Assembly: GCA_009667805.1 (NCBI GenBank)
Contig: CM019069.1
Span: 59,017,422-59,081,421, forward strand
Direction: 5' to 3'
DNA: 64,000 nt
DNA from: Leptobrachium leishanense
Lineage: Eukaryota; Chordata; Amphibia; Anura; Megophryidae
Within the stretch, counting starts at the first letter, position 1, and every line of letters starts with the position of its first letter. The translations under genes were made by a program, and so were the position numbers. Under the pieces are notes generated by a model that saw only the letters and a list, made by a program, of their open reading frames with translations, had not been told where the DNA came from and made no database searches. Positions 24,701 through 33,228 of the stretch are shown here, piece after piece.

Positions 24701-27700
24701 CAGTGATTAATATGTTTCGGCTGCCAAAGAATCAGGTCAACTGACTCCCTGAATATACTGAATGGGCAGGTTTTCCAATCAATGTATTTTTTATACAGAT
24801 TGCTTCCGGTGCGGGTGGAATACCATGGTGGGCCACAACTTGGGACCTCCTACTGCCTGCTGATGTCATTGTGCATGGGCGCTATGACGTCAGAAAGGGA
24901 CTACCCTCAAGCCGGGCAAGAATTCCCTAAAGAGGAGATACAAGGATCATTTGCATCACTATTGTCCATTTTTCAATTATAAAGTGAACAATGATGCTGC
25001 ACTAATTCGCCTTCTCATTTTCCACAATGCCAGCAAATAGCGATGGTACAATGCATCATTATGTATTGTTTCATTGAAAACCTTAACCGCCGCACTGCAG
25101 CGAGGAGCTACAGAGAGTCTTTGGAACTCTGCATCTCTCTTTATCACACCACACAAGGTCAAGGTGTCATTGCAAAGGTCAGATTCTGTCCTTTCCAACT
25201 ATACCAAATATGATCATGTAATGTGTTGTAGCGCTCACTCCCGGAGGAGCCGCTGAATTTAACCTCGGGTTAGTCTCTCCGCACTAGGGAATAAATATAC
25301 ACCAGCACTGTTGTGGATTTTATAGATTATATACTTTACTGTTCTCAATAAAGCGGCATATATAATGTAAACACGGTATATAGAAAACAGGACTTCGTAA
25401 TGCGAGAAACGCGCAGCGGTAAAAGAAAAGTTTAACCCCTTTGTTTCTGGAGTGTAAGTCCCGTGAGGGTAATGTCCCAAGAAAAGGTGTGTGTGTATGA
25501 GCTCAGGTACCCGGGTACTATATTCGACTGGCCAGTGAATGGATTTAGCAAATCTTCGACTAGTCACGTTGGGGCCCTGTAGATTTAAATAATACTGCAG
25601 CGTGCTTTGTTAAACTTTGACTGTGGCCTGGAAGGCCTCTCACCCATCCGCCAGACAATCTGTTCCGCTGCCCGATCAAGGATGTCTCTCCGCTGGATTT
25701 TACTGGAACTCTGTGCCACCGGATTCGCTTCTCCTGCTTGCCCAATTTCTAAAACGAGATCTATGGCCTACCGCCTGCACTCCCAGTGGATCATCGCGGT
25801 CTCCTTACTCGGGGTCCAAACTGGAACTCTGTGTCTGTGCAAAACCTCTCAGCGGTAGATTACTAGGTCCGAGGCAAGTCACTGTATCGGTCCCCAGCGT
25901 TGGCAAGGCGGCGCCTGCTCTCCGGCCTGGTCACAATCGCTCACAGTCTCACGTGCATCTTACTCTGTTCACCGCTCGGCTGACACTGGCTCTCCTTCAC
26001 AAGAGGCTGCGGATGTCCTTTCCTCTTTCCCCCACCCACTTCCTGTCTCCGCCGCAAAGCATGATGGTATGACGGAATGGGCGTATCCGCCTGCGGTCCT
26101 GCTCTATCTGACCCCCTCGTTGGTGTTGCCAAGCCCGACTACCGAGTGGCACGGCACTCGGCGTCTCGAGCAGCGGATCTACTGACCATTGAAGGGCTGG
26201 AGACGGTCTGCGTGGCGAACCGCGGTTCGGTAGAGTCTCCTTGCAGATGCAGGCACGGCGCTCAGCCGAGGACCCGATTCGGGGTGGTTGCGGTATCCCA
26301 AGATACCGATTCAAGGTGGCGCATCGGCGCGGCGAATTGATGTTCTGCTGCGGAGTTAGAGTGACCCGTTCCTGGGTGGTGGTGATATGTAGCCGACGTG
26401 AAATGACAACACCAGGCAGAGCTGTATGTTTCAAACACTCAGATGAACTGAACTCTTTTAATCACACGCCACTATTTATGCTGAAGTACAGCAGTCACAA
26501 TTTGCATACCCATACTAATGAGTTAGGTCAGGTATTTACAATAACATTCTTCACATTCTCTTAGCCTTCAGCGCACACAACATTTGTACATCCATTGTTC
26601 CAGCCCATCAGATTAAACACACACTATCAGAGATCCCTTAAATTAAACATGTAGCTAGATAATGGGGAAACTCCCTGACGCATAAATTACACAGCAGCAA
26701 AACTTGTTTACTGGCTACAGAAAAACACATTTACCTACAGGAATATAAGTATGTTTTAAAACCAAAGCTATGTCATTTCACTAAACTAAATTAAACTAAA
26801 ACCAAACGATGTAAAATATTTAAAATCACACGATAAAACCGACCATAAAGTCTTTTGAGGTTTGAAGCATGGAGCGTTGCCTCAGCTCCATGACATAGGT
26901 CCTTTTAAAAATGTCTTGGGTTTGCGTCCTGGGCTCGCTGCGCCGAGCCTCTTGGGTCATTCCGTGACAGATGGAAAACGTAGTCCCATTGTGTCCAGTA
27001 TACTTTACATTGCGCTTGTCTCCCTCTGGTGGCCAAACCCGAGCAATACAGCAACAGAGTTTTTAAACAGCGCTACAGTGTAAAAAGAGAACAAAAAAAA
27101 GCAAAAGAAATCAAATGCAAAATTTACCCCCCCCCCCATTTCTGAGGCGGTGCCACCTTATGAAGCAAACAATGCACTAAATCACCTTCTCATTTCCCAC
27201 GCTGCGACCAGATGTGTTATTACGCATTGGTTCATCTAATACACAAGCTGCAGCACCGCTGCGAGGAGAGCGGGGGTCCTTTGGACCCCTGTAGTGTTAT
27301 TTCTTACACCCCACTAAGTCATGTTTGGTGTCGTTGGATAGGTCTGAGTCTGGCCGTTCTAATGATATCAAACATGACCATTGCTCCAATGCTATGCCAT
27401 TGTCCATGCATTTATGTCATATAAAATGAGCAATACCACTATTACTCACCTTCTCATTTCCCAAGCCAGTAGGAAAGTCAGTGGTTTTTATTCCAATTTT
27501 TCATGAATCACAATCCTCCAAAATACAAGCAAAATTTTTAAAAAAATTCAGTTTTTGTTAAAATTGTGTATTTTCTCATAAAAATGCAGTAACGGGTTCC
27601 CATTTCTAGTTTTTGGGTTTTTTTTAACAAGAGTTCTCCATAGAATATATAACCACAGAAGTTTGGATGATAAAATTTGAAAAAAATAAAATATTTTACA

Positions 27701-30700
27701 CGCTGTAAATGATTGAAAACTGGGTGGGAGTTTACATTTTGTTTTGATTTTTTGTTACAGCATTCTGACAGGACATGATGTATAAACAAAATAATGATAT
27801 ATTTTGAATCTGCCAAATGTGCTGAAAATAAGGAAATATACAGGGTTATTCAGAGAGAGGTGAAAACCAGGAGAATTATTGGAGAAGAGAAAATTCTAGT
27901 TCAAAATAGTCGATTTGGAAAGTGACATAAACGGGAGAATTTTTCTTGCTTGACTATTTTGACATAGAATTTTCACTTCTCTAGTCATTCTCCTGGTTGT
28001 CACCTCTCTCTGAATAACCCTGATAGTATGTCTGGGTCCTATATTGAAAACATGATTTCATATCGTGTTTATACATGATGAGTACAAAATGGTCAAAATG
28101 AGCTCAGCACACCATTAAAATGGTTCAGCAGTGAATGGGTTAATCTCTCTCCCTTCCTCTCACATAATATAATTAGATGCATTGGCAGATGGCATGACTC
28201 CAAGTGGCAAGGAAATTGCTCAAACAGAGGGGGTGGTTACAGTAAACTTGCTCGGTTTTTGGTTTTGATGTGAAATGCACCTGAAATTCCCTCCTTTTAT
28301 CTGCCTTCTTCTTACAGTGAACCGACTAAGCGGCACCCACAGTCTTGCCATCAGGAGTGGTATGTTATCATGTTTTGGCTGTTTCACACTTATTCAGGGT
28401 TATTCAAAGAGAATCGAAAAGCTACCGCACGTTCGGTGACTTTTCGTTCTCTTCAGTTCGGTACGATTTGGCGATCTCATTTCGGCGACCCTGCGGTGTA
28501 TTCAGCAAGCACCACAGGGCCGTCATAATGCAAGGAAAAGCCGCCGCAAACCCACCGAACACTCACCGCAAAACTCCGGCGAATGCACACAAAAACCGGC
28601 AAAAACATCTGTATTAACCCCGCCGAACACGCTGGAGAAACCCAAGCAGGAGCCGATCACAGCGCAGAGCAGCCGCCGGAAAAAGCTGACACCGCAGACG
28701 AATAGAGTGAAAAAAAAAAACAGTATGCTTGGTTGTTTAAAAAGTAAAACGCTGTTTGCAAAGAAACTACAGAAAGAAAATGTCTGAAATTTACATATTG
28801 ATACAATGAATGATAATAAAAAGGGCTGTTACAGAAAAAAGAAAAAAACGATGTTAAAAAAGAATGAAAAAAAGTTTGCAACAAAATGCCAAAAAATTTA
28901 TTTTATTTATAAAAAATGCCTAAAAGATTCTAAAAAAAATCAATAAATAAAGAGACTTTTTACTGCAGAATATTATAATCAACGGTTTAATAGATATTGA
29001 ATTAAAACGGGAATATTTTTAACATTGAAGCCTGTGTGATTCGCCTGAATAAACCTGTCGAATTAAACCACCGAATGGCAGGGCATTTTGGGAACCTTAT
29101 ATAATGAACAACTTATATAATGCACACATACAACATATACATATAACTCCATATAATCCATTTTTCAATAAGTTTTTCACATGTTCTCTTTTTTTAACGT
29201 GTTGCTAAAAAAATTGTTAAAGGGCATTATTAATAATTCAAAATTAAACTTTTCAGCTTAGACCCATCTGACTCTACCTGAATGCTCTTATCGGGCCTGT
29301 TAGAGCCATTGGGCAAACTGGGCACATGGCAGGTGGCAACTGGCAAAGAGGCCAGTTGGGAAAATTTAATTTCTGACTGAGAGGAGGTCGACACCTATAC
29401 CTTACCAGTACAGCTCTGGTGAAGAGTGGGCACGACTGCATGCAGCCATATTTGGGCTGCCCATGATGTGCCCAAACCAAAAGCTACCACATGTCAATTT
29501 ACTCTCTATTTGCTCCATCCCCTGCACTTTAAGGCTAGGGTCAGACGAGCGTGATTTCTACAGACTGTACGTCCGTGCACACGGACGTACGTCAGTGCGG
29601 AAGACGCAGTAGTGGCCACACAGTCCGTTTATCACTGACGTATATTTTGACGGATGTAGGAGAGAAAATAAAATAAAAAGCAAAATCATTTTGTCCGTGA
29701 AAAATGCTGAACGTATAAATGCAGTCCGTCTGACCACGTTCCATCACTCACACACAAAGCTATGCAGACGTTGCAGATGCAGCGCACTTTGTGCGGCCGT
29801 TCTAGGGGATGTACGTTCTTGCCTGCCTTGCGTCCGTGGGCCGCGGCCGTTGTGCGTCCGCAGTTCAGTGCGGACGTACTTCGTGTGTCAGGCTCCAATG
29901 GGCTTTCTGTCATGCTATCACGGACGTACTTTTAGGCGCAATCACGGATGTGAACACTACGCTCGTCTGACAGCAGCCTAAATCCCATCACTGAATTTGA
30001 TAACACAATCTCTCTAGTCAGTGAATTGTAAATCGATCAGCACTGGATAATTGTATTCTAACACTATGTATCAATGAGTGCAGAGCAGGGGTCAAGTCAA
30101 GGGGTAAGTTCCTCCACTACTTTTGCAGAGGGAGCGGAGTTCCCATTAGTCCAATACAGTAAAAAATGTAAAGCTTGTATTTAAGTGTTCAATCATATCT
30201 TTCCCTGGTATATATCGAAATAAATATAGGATTTATCATATATTTTTTGCTAAAATCCACATATATACATAAATACATCTGATATGAGTGTGTGTTTGTG
30301 TTACATGCAAGATGATAATTGTTAATTGGGGAACAGAAATCTTAAGGAGTTCCCACAATTCTTTTTTTAGGACTTGACCCCTGGTGTTGAGATATATAAA
30401 GTCTGTGTTCACATAGACAAGGAAGTTAGAAATACCAATCCAAATGCAACAAAGAAATCCACACATGTTTATAATTTCAGCCCGTGTCTGGAGCCACCAA
30501 TAAGTATACTACCATCTGATTCGTGCTGCTCATTTAACCCCTACACTACTGAGATTGAGATAACCCAGGTTTTCCAAGACACCATCAGGTGCCCGATACA
30601 GAGTTATCTCGATTTGCAGCTGCGAAGGACAAAAGCAAACAAAATTTGTTTGCTTATGGGCTGCAGAAGGTGCCCCCAAAGTTTTAGCCCTGTGGGCATG

Positions 30701-31764
30701 ATGCCTAAGGTGCTAAAACTGTCTAAAATCGGCTAATTAGATGTCCTTATTGGAATTTCACCAGCCGATGCAGGGAACCACAAGTTGCAGCTCTAACTGA
30801 AATAACTCCATTTGGCCAGTAGATGGCAACATCTGCCTGGGAAATAGGTTATTACAGTAAGAAATGCATTGGGAATATTCCCAATACTTCTTACTGTATA
30901 ATTAATTAAAATTATTTTTCAGAAAAAAACACTGGTTCATGACAATGTTTTTTTGGAATATAACTTGGTACTGAAGGGATTAATGCTATGTTATCAGATC
31001 ATCATAATCAAATCTCCTGCGGTTTAGGAACCTGAACAAGAATTTCAGGTTCTAAGCAAATCACAAAATGGATTAGACCAGTGGTCTGAAACTCTTTCCC
31101 TCCAGATGTTGACTGCCTACCAATCCCAGAATTCTGTAGAATCAAAATATACAGGGTTATTCAGAGAAAGGTGAAACTCTGGAGAAATTTTGGAGAAGTG
31201 AAAATTCGAGGTCAAAATACCTGATTTGGAAAGTGAGATAAATGGGAGAATTTTTCTGGTTTGGCTATCTTGACCTAGAAATTTCACTTCTCCAAAAGTT
31301 CTCCAGAGTTTCACCTTTCTCTGAATAACCCTGATAGTCAGAGTATCATGGGAGTCGTAGTTCAGACACATCTGGGGGCCAAAGTCTGAGATCCCTGGAT
31401 TAGCCAATTATATTTCATGGCATCACAAAAGATATTCGAAATGTGATGATCATCTGTCCAAAAATTAATAAGAAGGATTCCATATAAAATCGCACATGGA
31501 ATCATATTTAAGATTGTTAGGAGAAGATAAAGTATCTTTCCCAGAAATTAATCTTATGTCAGTTTAGCTTTAAGAAGTTTAACATTTTGTATTCTTCTGA
31601 TTTGATACACAAGAGTTCCGCTTTCCTTTTAAATGATGCCATGGGTCACCACTGTCGGTATGCTGTCATATGGAGCTCAACATAACTGAATATTAATAAA
31701 TAAATCACTTACCATTGTGCACTTGAATGAGCAAGAGAACAAAGCATATAATATTAAAAGCCAT
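4469..31764 (-). CDS. ICOS: ICOS-like T-cell costimulatory receptor, four coding exons
   Basis: Spliced CDS 31764-31713, 23183-22827, 6888-6770, 4570-4469 (630 bp, 209 aa plus stop). All three introns are GT-AG with phases 1, 1 and 0 that join without a frame break. Protein order: signal peptide (about 1-18), V-type Ig domain (about 23-136) with Cys41 and Cys113 as the likely core pair plus Cys65/Cys85, stalk 137-148, transmembrane helix about 149-171, tail 172-209. Tail motif EYMSM (195-199) followed by PVNTA is the strongest ICOS sign; CD28 and CTLA-4 tails differ after the YMxM or YVKM site. The ligand-loop position reads RPAPY where family members have a PPP core. Four N-glycosylation sequons (N52, N93, N106, N129). 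Known family role: T-cell surface receptor for ICOS ligand, with the phosphorylated YMxM recruiting PI3-kinase p85. Odd points: no stalk cysteine for the usual interchain disulfide, and an extra Cys23. CD28 is the main alternative. Confidence 0.88.
4643..4720. mobile_element. hAT MITE fragment, 'caggggtcaagt' family
   Basis: Left end only: caggggtcaagtgctaaaa and gaagtgtgggaactc match the ends of the complete copies at 7097-7385 and 30086-30383. The other end is not visible. Confidence 0.5.
5235..5389. repeat. Foldback repeat in intron 3
   Basis: About 50-bp arms in inverted orientation: tgttcatacctatgccaac on the left and gttggcgtaggtgtgaaca on the right, around an AT-rich loop. Likely a small foldback or MITE; no target duplication resolved. 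Confidence 0.6.
5705..6639 (+). mobile_element. Solo LTR, family 'tgtagcgct' (intron 3)
   Basis: 935-bp block starting tgtagcgctg and ending gagcgctaca, the TG...CA rule with short inverted ends, flanked by tcca/tccg as a decayed 4-bp target duplication. A diverged copy lies inverted at 25227-27077. There is no internal coding region. It sits between exons 3 and 4 of the ICOS-like gene. Confidence 0.7.
6770..6888 (-). CDS. ICOS: ICOS-like exon 3: stalk and transmembrane helix
   Basis: 119-bp exon found by scanning the minus strand for a phase-1 acceptor followed by a hydrophobic run. Acceptor TTTCCTTCTAG at 6889, donor AAAAAG|GTGAGG after 6770. It encodes a short acidic stalk (AIPQPNTEDSS), a helix of about 23 residues starting IIFWIMIVLAVLL, and a basic stop-transfer IHKK. 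There is no cysteine in the stalk, where mammalian ICOS, CD28 and CTLA-4 carry the interchain disulfide. Cys164 in the helix and Cys172 just after it are possible palmitoylation or pairing sites (inference). It ends in phase 0, matching exon 4. Confidence 0.82.
7097..7385. mobile_element. hAT MITE, 'caggggtcaagt' family
   Basis: 289 bp; the left end cagtggtcaagtcc and right end gatccctg are diverged inverted ends. Flanking 8-bp sequences gttttccg (7089-7096) and gtttcccg (7386-7393) match at 7 of 8. It aligns end to end with the reverse complement of 30086-30383. Confidence 0.7.
7394..8285. other. Intron 2 sequence, nothing recognised
   Basis: AT-rich; no coding or terminal-repeat signal seen. 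It leads into the minisatellite. Confidence 0.5.
8288..9085 (+). repeat. Minisatellite block A
   Basis: Tandem units of about 24-27 bp built on the motifs tgtgctcggctctgtg and ccgtttattgtg. Units become nearly identical between about 8760 and 8910 (ggcgtttattgtgctcggct). All three forward frames stay open through much of it because the unit has few stop triplets. Confidence 0.92.
9086..12315 (+). repeat. Minisatellite block B, GC-rich
   Basis: About 3.2 kb made of mixed units of roughly 13, 20, 21 and 28 bp from one core, gctcaggcgctgggctc, with insertions tgcg, gggg or taagg. Because units are not multiples of three and contain stops in only one phase, very long ORFs appear (one 8294-10921) that code for repeats of ALGSALR/GLRRWALRSGA type. 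These are not genes. The order of unit types is itself repeated at a higher level (for example near 10840-10980 and 11030-11150). Confidence 0.92.
12405..12552. repeat. GC-rich hairpin with CG-alternating arms
   Basis: Inverted arms ggtgcgcgcgcgccacc ... ggtggcgcgcgcgcacc, with inner arms cccaaagcgtcc / ggacgctttggg and aacggaggtt / aacctccg. Alternating CG runs could adopt Z-DNA (inference). Confidence 0.75.
12592..12724. repeat. AT/AC and TG microsatellites
   Basis: An (AT)n/(AC)n tract at about 12594-12662, then an uninterrupted (TG)n run of about 48 bp ending at 12724. Confidence 0.95.
12731..14500. repeat. Train of about nine consecutive long hairpins (copy 1)
   Basis: Adjacent inverted repeats: 12731-12811 (arms gcatccaggctcaggcgag), 12833-12920, 12934-13023, 13045-13258, 13286-13449, 13455-13700, 13750-13975, 13995-14190 and 14215-14395, ending with 14405-14493, whose arms start gtttaaacaaacgggtagct. 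Many share the stem words ggcgagcccccggct and cctaggccc variants. The 13045-13258 and 13750-13975 palindromes hold tgacgtca near their centres. There is no coding capacity. Confidence 0.88.
12878..15859 (+). repeat. Tandem duplication, unit 1
   Basis: Unit of about 2982 bp holding most of the hairpin train, a ~200-bp spacer and the 28-bp satellite. Landmarks recur at an almost constant offset: ggcccagccg at 12878 and 15860, gatagatgat at 14571 and 17557, atggatactcc in the satellite near 15397 and 18381. Confidence 0.9.
14704..15859 (+). repeat. 28-bp satellite, first array
   Basis: Head-to-tail 28-bp units, catcacttctaccatctcatg followed by gctaccc, actgccc or actgtcc. 28 bp is not a multiple of three, so three units (84 bp) give a 28-residue peptide period and open frames everywhere. 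The array stops abruptly at 15859, where the second hairpin train begins. Confidence 0.95.
15860..17486. repeat. Hairpin train (copy 2)
   Basis: Same order of palindromes as copy 1, lacking its first hairpin and half of the second, because the duplication junction falls inside the second. The first tgacgtca palindrome has one arm changed to tgacatca here (about 16150). Confidence 0.88.
15860..18845 (+). repeat. Tandem duplication, unit 2
   Basis: Near-identical second copy of 12878-15859, differing by scattered single-base changes and small indels. It includes the hairpin train to about 17486 and satellite units matching those of unit 1; the satellite then continues beyond the duplicated part. 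Confidence 0.88.
17690..22010 (+). repeat. 28-bp satellite, second array with ~1.4-kb higher-order repeat
   Basis: Same 28-bp unit as the first array. Variant units recur about 1.40 kb apart: ggctacccatttcac at about 19364 and 20769, accttatcatgac at about 19809 and 21212, and the gctacgccatcac variant at about 19450 and 20852. So 19.36-20.76 kb was duplicated to 20.76-22.0 kb. Confidence 0.92.
22045..22225. mobile_element. hAT MITE, 181 bp, perfect 8-bp target duplication
   Basis: Inverted ends cagtgtttcccaaacctgtc and gacaggtttgggaaacactg, flanked by cactagag on both sides (22037-22044 and 22226-22233). Confidence 0.92.
22618..22661 (+). repeat. GAA microsatellite
   Basis: About 43 bp of (GAA)n, 170 bp downstream of the Ig exon within intron 2. 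Confidence 0.95.
22827..23183 (-). CDS. ICOS: ICOS-like exon 2: V-type Ig domain
   Basis: 357-bp exon, acceptor GATTTTTCAG|CAC at 23184, donor CACG|GTAAGA at 22827, phase 1-1 as usual for Ig-domain exons. It encodes residues 18-136. B-strand Cys41 (VDIPCEH) and F-strand Cys113 (TDIYRCQ) frame the Ig fold. The segment FNLTLLKGE matches the ICOS pattern of Phe-x-x-x-Leu-Leu-Lys-Gly. Cys65 and Cys85 could form the second disulfide typical of the family. The RPAPY motif (119-123) sits where ICOS has its ligand-contact FDPPPF and CD28/CTLA-4 have MYPPPY, so the middle proline is replaced by alanine. Confidence 0.9.
23190..24345. other. Intron 1 sequence with a weak tandem duplication
   Basis: Two diverged copies of about 200 bp (about 23410-23575 and 23600-23775), both ending in ttaggcatgaat. 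Nothing else recognised. Confidence 0.45.
24353..24696. mobile_element. hAT MITE, 'caggggtcaagt' family, old copy
   Basis: Ends cagtgatcaag and ggacttgagccctg, with internal matches to 7097-7385 (ctgctaaaatagtg, actgcattccca). The flanking 8-mers actgtagg and attgcagt match at only 5 of 8. Confidence 0.5.
25003..25200. repeat. Diverged repeat flanking the intron 1 LTR (left copy)
   Basis: ccttctcattttccaca and a following GC-richer segment resemble 27185-27360 in the same order, so the LTR at 25227-27077 lies between two related segments. Confidence 0.4.
25227..27077 (-). mobile_element. Solo LTR of the 'tgtagcgct' family, interrupted by another element
   Basis: Inverted relative to 5705-6639. 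It starts tgtagcgctc and ends gcgctaca on the plus strand, with gtgt on both sides (25223-25226, 27078-27081) as a 4-bp target duplication. Homology to the 935-bp copy is continuous except for 26068-26969, which is extra. Confidence 0.75.
26068..26969. mobile_element. LTR-like element nested in the solo LTR
   Basis: The 902-bp extra block has near-inverted ends (tatgacggaatg and cattccgtgaca) and a 5-bp flank gatgg on both sides (26063-26067, 26970-26974). Ends and duplication size fit a solo LTR of another family, one end having lost the TG. No coding region. Confidence 0.55.
27185..27840. other. Intron 1, right copy of the diverged repeat, then AT-rich DNA
   Basis: 27185-27360 resembles 25003-25200. 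The rest shows no recognisable feature. Confidence 0.4.
27841..28022. mobile_element. Harbinger-like MITE, 182 bp
   Basis: Long inverted arms, cagggttattcagagagagg ... cctctctctgaataaccctg in outline, with ATA on both sides. Same family as 31152-31333 and 54655-54835. Confidence 0.75.
28390..29095. mobile_element. Non-autonomous element, 'ttattcagagag' family (copy 3)
   Basis: Begins cagggttattcaaagagaat and continues with sequence inverse to 36444-37336. It ends in the middle of that element (cagggcattttggg), so it is one-sided. Confidence 0.6.
29533..29978. mobile_element. Harbinger-like MITE, 446 bp, TAA duplication
   Basis: Ends ggctagggtcagacgagcg and cgctcgtctgacagcagcc, with TAA at 29530-29532 and 29979-29981. 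TWA trinucleotide targets are the PIF/Harbinger signature. The interior is rich in cggacgtac words. Confidence 0.7.
30086..30383. mobile_element. hAT MITE, 'caggggtcaagt' family, full copy
   Basis: 298 bp with inverted ends caggggtcaagtc and gacttgacccctg; the flanking 8-mers gtgcagag and gtgttgag match at 6 of 8. Confidence 0.75.
30395..31140. other. Intron 1 sequence, nothing recognised
   Basis: A short inverted repeat near 30850-30900 (ttacagtaagaa / ttcttactgtaa); otherwise plain. Confidence 0.4.
31152..31333. mobile_element. Harbinger-like MITE, 182 bp
   Basis: Near-palindromic with ends cagggttattcagaga and tctctgaataaccctg, flanked by ATA (31149-31151, 31334-31336). It lies 380 bp from exon 1 of the ICOS-like gene, in intron 1. 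Confidence 0.75.
31713..31764 (-). CDS. ICOS: ICOS-like exon 1: start codon and signal peptide
   Basis: ATG at 31764-31762 opens a 17-codon hydrophobic leader, MAFNIICFVLLLIQVHN, then one base of a split codon and a consensus donor (AATG|GTAAGT, exon end at 31713). Phase 1 matches exon 2. An upstream ATG at about 31774 meets a stop after five codons, so the second ATG is preferred. This exon is too short to be found as a long ORF. The first exon of CD28-family genes encodes just the leader and ends in phase 1, as here. Confidence 0.82.
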
Positions 31765-31900
31765 GCTGCTTCATAAACAACGCGCTATGTTCACGCTGAA
31801 ATATTCTTTATTTCTGATTTGTTTCTTGACTAGCTCCTCTGTTCATTCGTGTCACTTCAAGGATGTGGCATATATTTTTGAGTAAGACATTGTTTTCAGC
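31765..31900 (-). promoter_or_regulatory. Putative 5' UTR and core promoter of the ICOS-like gene
   Basis: Sequence directly upstream of the start codon. On the minus strand an AT-rich AAATATAT stretch lies near 31875, about 110 bp before the ATG, and could act as a TATA-like element. This is position-based inference; no transcription start can be read from sequence alone. Confidence 0.3.
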
Positions 31901-32204
31901 GGAAAAGTTGAGTCTGCATTTTCTTATTCTTTAGCTACCTGTTATGTGGTTGGTAAATACAGTCATGCTCGGGATGTATCACATCAGATCAAAGAAGGAC
32001 TGTGTTCCAACTGCTGCTGTTGGCTGTAAATGATGCAGGGAACCATAACAAAATTTACCACTATGGACTTTTTTTTTTAAATGTCAAATTATGTTTTTGT
32101 CTCTTTATGTGTTATTGCTGCTGATAAATATATATATAATGTAGATTTGATAAGACGTGTTAGTCCAGAATCCAGATACCAAAATCAGAGTATAGCAGTG
32201 CGTA

Positions 32205-32295
32205 GTGATACCTTTTATATTGGACTAACGTTACATTTAAAAGACAAGCTTTCGAGAGTATAACGCTCTTCTTCAGGTCTTGAAGCTATACTGGG
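32205..32295. mobile_element. Penelope-like terminal fragment
   Basis: Contains the widespread pattern tattggactaac ... aagctttcgaga ... cttcttcagg. On the minus strand this gives CTGAAGA, a stem AGAG/CTCT and CGAAA, resembling part of a hammerhead ribozyme core, a motif known in Penelope-like retroelements. A stem III and cleavage site were not found. Confidence 0.4.
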
Positions 32296-32544
32296 CAAAA
32301 TCATAGAATAGAACAATACAGAGCCAAGCAGAAGGGGGGGGGATGTAGGATGGGTGTCGTAAATACTAATATTGGAATCGTATTATCACAAAAGGTATTG
32401 CGCAAATGCGTATTTGCTGAAATTGGTATTAAAATTTTCTCTAAAAATAAAAGATACAGAAAAAAAAACAGAACGTGATTCTTTCGTCTATTCAGAGATC
32501 AGGCAGTTCGCCAGCGGAATCCGTAAGCACCAAGTCCAGGCTCT

Positions 32545-32815
32545 GGTTAACTGTTTGCTAACCACAGCCGGACGGTAATCAGCATTAGGAGTTTGTAATT
32601 CTAACGCTGATTAACACTTTGCACTCCCCATGTTAAGTATAGGGAGCGCAAAGTACAGTAACCTCACGCTGAAAAGCGCAAGGTACCAAACGGTAACGGG
32701 TTACTTAACCCGTTAGAATTTGGATTGTAATGTGCGGTAGCCACCGGAGCTAACGTTAACGCTCACGCAGGTGAGGTTAATGTTAGCACCAGGATTGTAA
32801 TGTGGCCCAGCGATG
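32545..32815. repeat. Dispersed repeat, 'ccccatgttaagtatagg' family
   Basis: Shares its central words (gcgctccccatgttaagcata type, ttgtaatgtggccc) with 60775-61040 and, less closely, with 49090-49365. Probably a MITE; ends not resolved. Confidence 0.5.
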
Positions 32816-33228
32816 GGCATTGCACTGAAGAAGGGTTCGATACCCCAAACATTTGTTTTTCATGATCATCCTATATATTAAACACAGGTGACACTAGTGC
32901 ACCTTGTTAGTGAAACAAAGCTCTGTCTCCATCCCTTCTATGTTGAGGTGACCAGATTTTTAAAATGAATTCCGGGGACATTTTTCTTTATTGGCAAATG
33001 GTAAAACAACTATTTTATCAGCATATTTTCCTCAAATTTATCAAATGCGCTCATCAGTGGATCCAGAGATCAGGCGAGTTTAAAATAAAAATTATTTAAG
33101 TTCCGAGGACATTTCCGGGGGGCATAATTTGTCCAGGGATGGTCTCCTCAGTCCAGAGACTGTCCCCGGAAATCAGGAACAAATGGTCACCCTATCTTAC
33201 GTGGTTTTTGTATACCTCCTACGCCTTA

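Noticed and set aside
25617..26072. 151-codon ORF
   Set aside because: It lies across the solo LTR and its mirror copy shows no matching frame.
4469..31764. CD28 or CTLA4 as the identity of the gene
   Set aside because: The Ig domain alone is ambiguous, but the tail order EYMSM then VNTA and the LLKG word fit ICOS better. CD28 remains the fallback.
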